Source: Agriotes lineatus (Eukaryota > Arthropoda > Insecta > Coleoptera > Elateridae). From it: 64,000 nt of DNA. Both the position numbers and the translations under genes were made by a program. The DNA lies in the NCBI GenBank assembly GCA_940337035.1, contig CALNHX010007470.1, positions 1 to 64,000 of the forward strand, read 5' to 3'. Under the pieces are notes generated by a model. The model did not search any database and had not been told where the DNA came from. It worked only from the letters and a program-made list of their open reading frames with translations. Positions 9,847 through 20,500 of the stretch are shown here, piece after piece (the first letter of the stretch is position 1; each line of letters starts with the position of its first letter).

Positions 9847-10945
9847 TTAATTTAATGCATTTTCAAAATGTCCACCATTTAGCTCAATGCATTTTCTTAG
9901 ACGTACTATTAAAGATCGTCTAACTTGAAATAAAGTTGATTCTTGATTATTTCTAATAATATTAGCAGCTTCCTGGATTTTTCGCTGCAACTCGTCACGG
10001 TGTTAATCAGGTCTTTATAAACGATCGATTTCATGTGTCCCCATAGGTAAAAATCAAGAGGGTTAAGGTCTGGACTGCGTGGTGGCCACGGAAATTCGCT
10101 GCCGCGACCAAACTTCGATTTAAATGGTCACTCACTACATTTTGAAAATTTGGTGGTGCTCCGTCCTGCAGAAACCAATAATTTTGTCTTAAATCCAAAG
10201 GTAAGTCTTCTAAGAGTTCATCCAGATTATTTTCCAAAAAGTTTAAATACATATCGCCATTGAGCCTTGGTGGAAGTTCAAAAGGACCTACTAAACAGTT
10301 TCCGATGATACCACACCACACATTGATAGAGAATCCATTTTGGAAATGTTTCCCCCTTGATAAATGCGGATTTTCAATTTCCCACGAATGGCTATTTCTC
10401 CAATTAAAAATTCCACGGCGGGTAAACAGCACCTTCTTCAGAAATATGTGGTCAGCATTATGCTTGTTAAGAAGAAACTGGGAAAACTGCAATCTAGTTG
10501 TAATATCATTTGGTAATAAATTTTGTACAGGAGTGAAGTGGTAGGGAAACAGTTTCTCTTTTCGTAAAATTCTGTGGACAGAATCTTTGCTTATCGTGGC
10601 CGCTCCAGCTAAACGACGTGTACTTATCCGTGGATTTTCTGCCACAAGAGCTAAAATTTCATTTTCCTGGTCTACAATTATTAATTTTGGACGTCCATTG
10701 TGACGCTTTGGTCGAAATGAACCAGTTTCCCCTAATCGGTCGTAAAGGTTTTTGAAAATCTTGTGATCTGGCTGTCTTCTATTTGGATATAATTGCAAGT
10801 ATCCCCTTGCCGCAGCACAACCACAAAAACCTTCATTAGCGTAGCTGCAAACCATATCTCTCATTTCTGCATTAGAGAATTCGTTATGCCGCGGCATTTT
10901 CGTAAACACGCAAGAAAATGCTTTTGTTATTAGCTGATTTACCAC
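9847..10945 (-). pseudogene. Tc1/mariner-type transposase, broken
   Basis: It reads MVNQLITKAF...MPRHNEFSNAEMRDMVC (helix-turn-helix region), then RPKRHNGRPKL, NPRISTRRLAG, SINVWCGIIGNCLVGP and WFLQDGAPPNFQ with the second catalytic Asp. The native start may be the ATG at 10897 (MPRHNEF). Near 10420 the protein goes from LKKVLFT directly to RRGIFNW; related proteins have DEATF between them, so the first catalytic Asp appears lost by a small in-frame deletion. Near 10113 a missing T shifts the frame before the RSPDLNPLDF box (third Asp), and a second shift near 10003 precedes RDELQRKIQEAANII. The restored frame would end at 9847. It is inactive for at least three reasons. Confidence 0.85.
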
Positions 10946-11457
10946 TGTTGTTTACAAGATGACAATCACTACCCATTGTTTTTGTGATCATGGCTACTTG
11001 ATAATTGCACGTCTTAATGACAACCAAAACCTTTGATAGGCATTTTAAGGCAAACGGTTGCTTTTACGCTTATGAACTAAAAGTACATTATTTTTGTGCA
11101 TTTTAATTCTCTTTCAGATAATAACCTAAAATTTTAAAAAATGTTACACATAACGAAGTTAGAGCTAAAAAAATTTTTCAAAGATGGGTAAAGTGCCTCT
11201 TACAGTCAAGTCTAGTTAAAGAAAATTTTTGTATTAGTGCATTACATAATAATAAGCATATGTACCAAAATTTGAATTTATATCTTTACATTTGTGGAAA
11301 TTAACAAAAAAAAAAATAAAAAATAAAAAATTGAACTTCAAGTCCCTGTAACTTTTTACTGGAGGGACTTTGTACTAAGGTATATTAGGTTTAATCGTTT
11401 ATTATAACCTAAGGAATCTCTGACTAATCGGTATCCCATTCTTTTTGAGACACCCTG

Positions 11458-14400
11458 TATATATAATATTAGTAAACTTGTATTTAGAACTTAAGAATTA
11501 CTATTAACCATCAAAATTTAATAGTGTTGGGTTTGTAAATTAGGGATTTTGGGTTTAAAAAGTTATTAAAAGTTATCTCAAACAAACAAGACTATCCTTA
11601 CGTCAAAGAAACGTCACTGTACATATATAATTGTCATTGATATATTATGTAGAGTTTCAGTAAGGGACCTGAAAAGAAACTATAATAATCACTTTATAGT
11701 AATTGATTATCTCAGTAATTATCTATACTTGTTATTAAAGAGCACCATTCAGCTGGGGGTAAGGAGTTTTCAAATCAGTTCTACTGACTAGCCGGAGCAA
11801 TATTAAAATAATTAGCAAAGTTAAACTTAAGATTTGTATGTCAAATATTGACGTTTGTGAGGTAAGTTAAAATAATTCACATCACAACTTGTAAGCGAGA
11901 TATTACACGTTCTACATGAATACGAGTGCATTGATGTATATAGCATATATATTCTCTTCAAAAATGTTACTTGGTAAGGTCTAAAAACCAATCCTGCAAA
12001 GTTTCATCGAACTTCACTAAGTAATTACTGAACAAATTGCAGGAATACGACGTGAAAACATCGTGCCGTTAAGATAAGAAAGATCCGTGAGTGGGAGGAT
12101 CCACTTGACAATAGCGTTTGTTTACAAAATATCAACCTACGCGACAGAACTACGTGAAATGCAAACATTACTCGTAATATCTAAAATTTGAAGGAAGATT
12201 GCAGCGGGAATTGTACTCACTACAATGAAGCAACGAGAGTGTATGAGTAAAAAATATACATATGACATTTTGCTGGAACACTTAACAGTGTAGAATTATT
12301 TATTTTCTAAATATGTACTCGTATATACTAAAATATGTTCCAGGTTATTTAATAAAAAATCAATCACTTAAAAAGGCAGTAAATAAGTTAAATCAAACAA
12401 CGATGGTCAACAAATTCGCTTTAAAAAACGCGCATTTTATTCAACCTACTATCAGCGGTGGTTATCCCATAGTAGCAGCGGAGCTGCATAACCGGTAATT
12501 GGTTACCGTCATTATATTGTTACAGCCCCATTTTGCGATGCGTATGCAAAGATCTTTATTCAGCAACAAATGAAAGTTAAATATTAGTTTTAGTTATTTT
12601 TCGTTCACAGCCTACAAATACACAATCTAGCTTACAAGAGTGTTCTCTGAATGTAATAAGCTCATAGTCTACACTTAACTAGGTTCTGTGTCCCATTTTG
12701 TACCATGCGAGTTTCAAATAGTTATTCCAAAAAGCATAGTTTATATTGTGTCACGTTATACTGAAATTGCAATCTTGAATATTTAGCTTCTAGTTGTGTG
12801 TGCAGAAATTTGTAACTATCTATCAGATAAGTATAACGGACTTGTTGTGATTGGTTTAAATTGGTTCACATGACAACACCTCGTTAGAAGTTTTCACCCT
12901 ACATAAATTTAATTTCGCTGTAGTACATTTTTGCCCAGTACGCCTATGAATTCGTCCAGTGAGTGGAGGAACCTCGCGTGAAACGTACATCAGCAACAGG
13001 TCTGAGATGCAGCCAAAGAGACAGCACCCAGACAACAAAGCTAGAGGTGCGAGTGCAGGTGATCCTTGTTTACATAATATATGCGATTCAAACGCAGTGA
13101 AGTTAATCTGTTCTGCCGTAAGCGCTCGATCCCGACACCGTGGGTTAAATGAAACTGGCGCCAGCCCCAATAATCGACTGTGACCGGGTTATCGCATACG
13201 CACAACAATTACATACATGGCCCTTGTAGATTTTCGGTCTCTCTGCATGAACCTCTTCATGGGTCAATGTTCATCGGCAAATTTCCGTATTTTTGTCATC
13301 TTGGCGTCCATCTACGTACGTCAGTCGTCCTCCAAGCCAAACTTCCCGCGTCTCTGTCGCACTGACGACCATCCTCGTAGGTCAGTCGTGTCCATGGTCT
13401 GAAGAAAGCCCTTCCATCAGACCCGATCGGTATTATTTAGACTGCATTAAGTTATAATTATTATTATTTCTGGATAGCTTTTACACAGTTTTTAGTTACT
13501 ACATGTCCATATCTCTCCTTCTAATAGCTCCAACTTATTTATCTTTATATGTATTAGTTAAAAGTAAATCGGATGTTATTATTAAATGCGTGTTTTATTC
13601 ATGTGTTTGCTTCGCGGATACCAGATTTGAAGTCCTCGCCTTCAGGGAGGGCATAGAATATTGTCGATGCATGAGTTGGATTGTGACCAGTCTAATAAGT
13701 TTGGTAAATAACAGTTTGTAACCCCCGAATATGTTTCCTTATAGTCTTATGTGTTCAATATACATTATTATAGGTATTGTGTGTTTGTATTTACTCTGTA
13801 CAGCTAGGAACAGGTGCTTTTATGATCAAAGTACACGGTAATAGGTGAAGGAGAAGTAAGGGGGCTACACCGATTACGACACGTCTACGCTAAATTCGTT
13901 CTCTTCTTGGTTGAGAAACGCCAATCATCTCCTGGGCGAGAATTAATAATGTTGTGATCTCCGTTTAATAATGATTGCCTACTTTCTACCTCCCTGCCGA
14001 ATAGATGTGGACGACAGAAAACCCTACGCTTTCTGTATAAAACCGCCCTGTGTCCCGTAGTTAGATATGTACACTTTTGCTTGACTAAGTGCAATAAATT
14101 AGTTTTTTCTTCAAACGTCAATAATATTTTACATTATACTGCTGGATTGATAATGCTAAAGTGTCACTATATTGCAATGGCTTCTAAACACTTTATCTCC
14201 GCCCGTCAGCGACAGGTAATAGTATATTCTGTTATTTTAGGAGTAAAAGTGGTACTTTGTGTGACGGGACCGGACGCGTTTGACTGGCGAGCGTAAGCAA
14301 GTCAGACAAATCCAGCCATGCCGCAGAAAGTAAGTATAACTTTTGCTTCTAATAACATAATATACTGTTAGAATGTAACAATACTCATCATTCAATCATG

Positions 14401-14520
14401 TGTGTTACTTAGAAACAGAAAATATGGTGCAGTTTAAAAAAAATATTGTGTTACATGCAGCATCGGCACAAAGGAATTGACAAAGAACATTTGAATTCTA
14501 GAAACATATTTAATTTATTA
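11458..14520. other. no gene seen; old repeat at the left edge
   Basis: About 3 kb without a recognisable gene. Bases 11745-11880 resemble 15948-16090 (shared CATTCAGCTG, a TAGCCG-AG block, and ATGTCA...AAAATAATTCA), so both hold an old unnamed repeat. 12850-13400 is more GC-rich, with short frames on both strands that show no domain. At 14318-14335, GCCATGCCGCAGAAAGTAAG looks like an ATG followed by a splice donor. It could be a tiny first exon, but no downstream exon was found. Confidence 0.45.
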
Positions 14521-16741
14521 AGGGGCTGTCTAATAAGTATGTATGTATGTATTATCTGTAACCTCATTTACCTTGAGGTGTAGAGGGTGGTTCTTTATGC
14601 GGTAATAAGTAAAGAGAGAAAATCGGTAGGTCGTGGTTTTATTTTAAGAAAACCAAACAGTAAATGCCAGATATAATTTTGTTTCCAGATAGTTGAATTT
14701 TCAATCGACATTAACTTTTTTAGTTGATTACAATAACAGTAGCCATAAAAAGACAAAAAAGTGAGTTTCTAGCAAAACTCATTATTCTTCATTATAAACC
14801 ACGGCCGAAGGATGCACGTTAAGGACAGTTAGACATTTTATTGGTGGAAGATTTAGACGAACTTCTGTTTATAGGAGTATATCAAGGTCTGAGAAATGTA
14901 ATAGCATCAATTTCAAAAAACTGCTTGGTCGTCAGAGGTATCCGTCTATTTCAAGAAATATTATTAAGATACAAAATCTGTTGGAAACTGAATCTTCCAC
15001 ATCGGTTTGCCGTGCTGCCTTAGAACTTGTAATGCAGCATGCTGTGTGGATGCTTAATTAATTCAATAATAATATCCAGATATCTAATGGGTATCATGTG
15101 ATAACAGTTGTGTGTAGATAACTGGTGGGGGTAGTAATGGCCAACCAGTGTGGTTGTTTACACGAAGTGAAAAAGTATCTTGAAAATAATAATCTACGTT
15201 AATATAATCACGTTAAAGGGCTAGATTTCCTTTAATTGTGAAAGTAATAATTGTATATTTGATACGTAATAGCAAGACAACCTTCTTTACGATCAAATTT
15301 GACTAAAGGTTACAACTATTATTCAGATTAGAACTTCAAGATTGTTTGAAGTCATTTGAAGTGTCAAGTTTTGCTTCAACCAGTAAGATGCGTTTGTGTT
15401 TGTGGCATGCTGTGCTACGATATATCTAGATCTTAAGGGGTCATAGAGCTGCAACGAGCTATTTTGGTCGTAAACAACCCAAAGGAGTTGTTTACAAGCT
15501 GCCATTTAGTTAGGAACTGATAGAAAATACACTCAGGTACAAGTGATACTTGAAGAAGGTCTCTTATATTTCATTAAGAAATAAAAAAGAAGTTTGGCAC
15601 GGCAAAATTAGTGGAAATATTTGTAATTTATGTTTAGAGAGTAATTTAGAATATTAATTTTTCTAAATTTACATTGATTCCGGTACTCGACGTTTTCGTT
15701 AATTATAATTGGAAATTGACATATTTTGGTTTAGGGTATCTTAATTAATTTTAACATCAAAGTTGGAAAAGGTTAGAACATTTGATTAAATAATTTGACA
15801 ACATTTTTATTGTGATTTATTGTAAGGTCAGACCAATCTTTCAAATGCAAATACAAGAGAGTGTAATTGATCAAAGAATTCAATTTGGTAATAATTTATA
15901 ATAATTCAGTCTTTAACAATAAGAAGATTAATAAAATTAACATTAACCCATTCAGCTGAGGAGAAAGAGAGTCTCATTGCTTAATAACTGTCTAGCCGAG
16001 GTAATTTTTAAATAAGAATCACATGACATAATTTCAAATGTCATATTTTCATTAGTGTGAGATGTCAATTGAAAATAATTCAATAAGTAGAAAGGTAAGT
16101 GTTTGTGAATAAATACTTGATACTACTTCTTTTTAATAAGCAAGAGGGTAGATATCCGTTTAATATTTGTTATATAATAATTTTGGCACCTCAATTAAAG
16201 CTGTGACCAAAGATATATGACAACCTTCGATTTTCGGATTCAACGGTGTCGTATATTAAATGTAAAATATTGATGCTCAAAGCTATCGGCGCCAAAATAC
16301 TATAAGGTTCAAGAACAAACAGCAAGTAAAGTTAGGCTGTCGAAGAGGTTACAAGAAAAATTGTCTAAATATGTAATAATCGAAAATGAAACTTATGTGC
16401 CATTTGACCCAGCAAATGATGTCCCTGGCCGACAAGTATATCATGTAACAAACCGAAAATATGTCCACTACGGCCATAAACCCAAAAACCTTAGATATTT
16501 TAATTTTTTTTAAATAATGTAAATAGAAGAGTAGCTAAAAATCATGAAAAGCAATCATTAGCAGTTGTTACAAAAAGCTTCGTGTTATTCGTTACTAAGG
16601 AGTACAGACCCTTGATTAGGTTTTTTTTTTAATCATATTTTAAGTAATGAATAATATGTACTGTTTAAAAAATTGTGAATTAAACTTTTTTACTATATTT
16701 TTTTTTACTTGTCTCTTTACTTATCTTATTAGACAGCCCCT
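14521..16741 (+). mobile_element. 2.2-kb TIR DNA transposon, decayed
   Basis: The left end reads AGGGGCTGTCTAATAAG at 14521 and the right end is its exact reverse complement, finishing at 16741. A TA flanks both sides (14519-14520 and 16742-16743), consistent with a Tc1/mariner-type target. The only recognisable coding inside is a 62-codon remnant near the right end. Most of the interior is decayed or was replaced. Without that remnant the superfamily could not be assigned, because the flanking sequence also resembles an imperfect TTAA. Confidence 0.7.
16325..16513 (+). pseudogene. Tc1/mariner-like transposase remnant
   Basis: A 62-codon frame containing RLSKRLQEKLSKYVIIENET followed by YVPFD and DVPGRQVYHV. 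This resembles the stretch of some insect Tc1/mariner transposases around the first catalytic acidic residue, usually of the form VI-DDETYVK-D followed by LPG-Q-Y. Here the position corresponding to the catalytic Asp reads N (IENET). No further conserved blocks are readable on either side. The assignment rests on this single block and on the enclosing inverted repeats. Confidence 0.45.
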
Positions 16742-17198
16742 TACAATATACAGCATAAGCCAGCGACGACGGTTAATTAACATGACCCGTGGTGTGAATC
16801 ATGTACTAACCGTATGTGTTTTGCATCCATAAAATGCATTAATTTGCATCGTTCTGCTCAAGTTTATTATCGATATATATTATTCAATGTTGGCTATATT
16901 ATAATTCATGATCAGTTTTGCAATTTTGATTTATATTTATAACAAAATATAACGAACCCCTCTATGCTGCGCAAGCAGTCAGTCCTTTATGTGGTGACGG
17001 ATATTGAGCAATGTGCACCAACATGTATTTTCAATACACATTATTTATTGAGCTATTAGTAACGTAATTAAAGGTGCCATTAGAACATCTATCAATATAG
17101 ATCCACGTTCCTTACCTAATAATTTATCATTATAACTATAATTCAAATCAAAAATCATCCCTCGCGCCACAAAATTTAGAATTTACAAGAATTTACCC
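16742..17198. other. no gene seen
   Basis: AT-rich spacer between the TIR element and the LINE fragment. No structure detected. Confidence 0.5.
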
Positions 17199-17598
17199 TG
17201 CTGTATGGGTGTGAAACCTGGAACATGACGAAGTAAACCAAACTGCTACTTGAGATATGGGAACGGAAATTATTACGCAGAATCCTTGGCGGAAATAAAA
17301 TAAATGGTATATGGCATAGAAGATCAAACGCCGAGGTTTATGATCTGTACAAAGAGCCAACTGTAATTCAAGTTATTAAATCTCGAAGACTACAATGGTT
17401 GGGTCACCTTGAAAGAATGGAAGAAAACAGATCAGTCAGAAACATAGCAAGGAAAAAACAGAAAGGAAAAAGAAAAAAGGCAGGGCAAGAAGACAATGGT
17501 GGGAAGCAGTTCAAGAGGACTTAAAGGAGAAGATGATCACAAACTGGAGGACAAGTGCAAGAGACAGGAAGAAATTGAAAAAACTAACAAAGCAATGA
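17199..17598 (+). pseudogene. LINE ORF2 C-terminal fragment
   Basis: It starts at LLYGCETWNMTK, a conserved block following the RT thumb in many RTE/R1-like LINEs. It continues through WERKLLRRILGGNK, SRRLQWLGHLERMEENR and, after a one-base deletion near 17480, GRARRQWWEAVQEDLKEKM to a TGA at 17596-17598. A TAA at about 17232 also breaks the frame. The GR-RR-WWEAVQEDL segment is the typical C-terminus of these proteins. About 40 bases of 3' UTR with ATTATTATTATAAATAAA follow. It is a 5'-truncated, dead copy. Confidence 0.8.
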
Positions 17599-20500
17599 CC
17601 TTACAAGCCTGTGAACGCTACATTATTATTATAAATAAAATTTGACAACCCAAACTCCACATACGTAATATACCCAATATATCTGCAATATTTTAGTTAT
17701 AGTGCTATCAAATTAAATATAATTTTCGCTATTCAAAAACAATGCCAGTAAAGAAAAAATAGTAGTGGTTAGATGACTCAGAATTGCAAAATAATTCAAC
17801 ATTAGTATGTGCCCTCGTATAAACAGTAGTCTTTCTCGTTCTTCCTTTTATATTAGGGATTTGACCACAACGCTACGGTTCTATGAGCCCTCTTTGCTCG
17901 TAAGCCGGGTAGATAACTGGCCTTGTCCCCCGAAACTGAGGAAGAGTTTCATTTTTAAGCGTTAACGACTACCACAGGTGTTAGAGTGGTAGGTGAACGG
18001 AGTACAATATTTAAAAACCGTGTTTAGTTACCTTGTGAGGCAAGCATTTTGCTTGCTGGGCCATCCGCTCTCTGAAATAGTAGTCAAAGTAAAATATTCA
18101 TGATGATAATCTCTAAAACCTTTTTGTTAATCGTTGATAACGAAGGCAGATTGTCCCTTAAAACGTTCGATATTTAATATTTTTAATTTTTCAGATTGGC
18201 GAAATACCCACAATAAGAACACGAATTCATGATGATGAGCACGATTATCGGAACGATGTATACTTTGATTACCTTTTATGCTTTTCAAAAAAGATTCATT
18301 AGGATGTATGTCTAAAATCTATCAAAAGAGTCTTCACAGATGGTTTTGAATTACGGGGCGTCGTTCATAAGCTATTTGATTTCAATGGTAAAGCCGCAAT
18401 TTAAGTGGAGTTATAACAAAAAACTTCCATTTAATGATACTATTATCACGTTAAAACCTCCTTGAGGGGGTATTAAGAATGCGCGACTGGTGAAGTTGGA
18501 TTGGGGAACTGTAGTAGAGCTGACACTAAATTTGAGTGGCAGGTGAAGTTTATGAGAATCGGATCCATTTGTTGAAATTTACTTTTTGTTAGTATTTTTT
18601 TACTGAAATCCACAATAATATATCTCTAAAGTACTGTAAAAAATAAGAGATTTATTCCTCCCCAGATTTTATCAATAAGAAATATACCAATCAACTTTTG
18701 GATTTAATTCTGATCTGATTATAACTTCTGATGTTCGAATAAACAGTACAGCTGGTATTCTACTGTAGTAGGCATTCTGGTAATTTAGTAACTAATAACC
18801 CTGATACTATATTATTAGAGAAAGGGGGCGATAAAGCTTTAGACCAAAAGTGAACTAATTATTGAACATCTAGAAAAACACTTTGAGTAATAGCAAATAG
18901 AGTCTTTTAAAAAATGTTGTCAAAGAAAATTCGTTATTACATATTGCAAAAATTCTGAGACTTCTGCGAACCTCTTATACGACGTCGAGTATTTAGCACT
19001 AAAAAATTGCAAACGATGTAACTTGACAGTTAAATTCCTAGGAACTGTTACATTGAACAACATGAACCTAGATAAGGCCTTTTTTATTGAAAACGCGGAA
19101 ATGGATTATTGGAGCCCTTGAGAATGAGAAGATGATACTATATGAAGAATAATTGGTAGCGATATACACCTCCATTGAAAAATTCAACCTGAGATCAAGC
19201 AGGCTAGAACTGTCAATCATCCAATTCCAATTATTATATCTAGAATACCAAGTCCTGCATCATGAGAGATCTTTTGTATATTCTCAGTTATAGAAATTAT
19301 ACAAGAATTATAGAGAAATGTAGCAGTGGTGCAAGGGTATATCCTCTGGATATTCAGCGAAAATGTCGGGTTCCAATGTTGCTGGCATCAACGACAATAC
19401 AACTGCAACCCTATTCGTCATTCACAAACTGTGGCAACCGTATGTCTTCTGGCCATAAACAGAATAGGCCAACGTAGAACAGTGAGGATATCAAGTTTGA
19501 CAAAGAGTGACGACGTATAGAAAGATACTGTCTAAGATAAACTTTCTAAAGCGATAGTACAGGACTCAGGCGAGGATTTAGTTCATCTGCGCGATTAGTT
19601 CACTAATACGTCAAAGATGCATTAAAGAACTAGAAAAACGTTTTAAGTATTTGAGCATAATTTTTATCTCTAGATACAATAAGAAGAGCTCTCAAATGGT
19701 TTGAACATCTGTTATGATCCGAAATCTGTCGCGTGAGTTTTTCGCCTAGTGTGCCGCAGATTTGACAATCTCGAACGTCGGTATGTATTTTAGGTGACCT
19801 AATTAGTCTAGTAATCTTTGAATTCAAGAACAATGCGCTTCTGTTTTAAAAATTTCCGAGTGCGCAATTTGGATGACATCGAGTAAAGCTATTCTGTACA
19901 CAACTGAAAATATAATACGAAATCGAAATGGCTTATAATAATTCAGTCATAAACGAATTAAACTGATTGCATACAATCACATGTGTTACTCCTCGATTAA
20001 AGCGAAGAATGTGTGTTAGAAGCAACCGATAATATTATTAATGTATTTGTTTCACGAAAATGTTGCATTCAAGAAGGCCTTTTCGACGACCATATCCGCG
20101 AGTCAGTTTAACTTACATTTTTGTTTGAGCCTTGATTGGGGTTTTTCACTTGAGCGTTACCGTACGCCCTCATTCAAGACAGACCTTTGTTTTACATGGC
20201 CCCGTGTACTATTCGCGCACTAAATTTACTATAATAATAATAATAATAATATGTCAATAACTTCTTTGTGTTGGTTTTGCGTATTAGTAGGTACTATTAT
20301 ACCTCTCAATGTTGTTAATATCTGTCTGCACGTCTTTGTTATCGTCACTAACAAACGTTTTATTGCTTTTTGTTATTACCGATGTTGTTTTTTCCTTTGT
20401 GTATTCTTTACCTCTTCCAGACCGTCTTTCGTCGCAGAGCTCATTTACTCGATGTGGTTCGGCGGAGCAAAATACGGTACATTATTGAACCTGGCGTCCG

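Larger units (their letters stand above)
4943..11457 (-). mobile_element. Tc1/mariner-type element with long TIRs, hosting a P element
   Basis: Both ends read CAGGGTGTCT(G/C)AAAAAGAA inward and are flanked by TA (4941-4942 and 11458-11459). The inverted repeat is very long, about 490 bp on each side, with short indels and substitutions. The transposase lies on the minus strand, starting just inside the right terminal repeat. Without the 3,988-bp P element and its 8-bp duplication, the element would be about 2.5 kb. The left side is abnormal: it carries not only the terminal repeat but also the first codons of the transposase in inverted orientation. The element has no intact transposase and is itself inserted in a LINE tail. 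Confidence 0.85.

Noticed and set aside
14519..16745. piggyBac assignment of the 2.2-kb TIR element based on TTAA/TTAC at its ends
   Set aside because: The right flank is TTAC, the termini do not start CCC, and the only protein remnant looks Tc1/mariner-like; TA duplication fits better.
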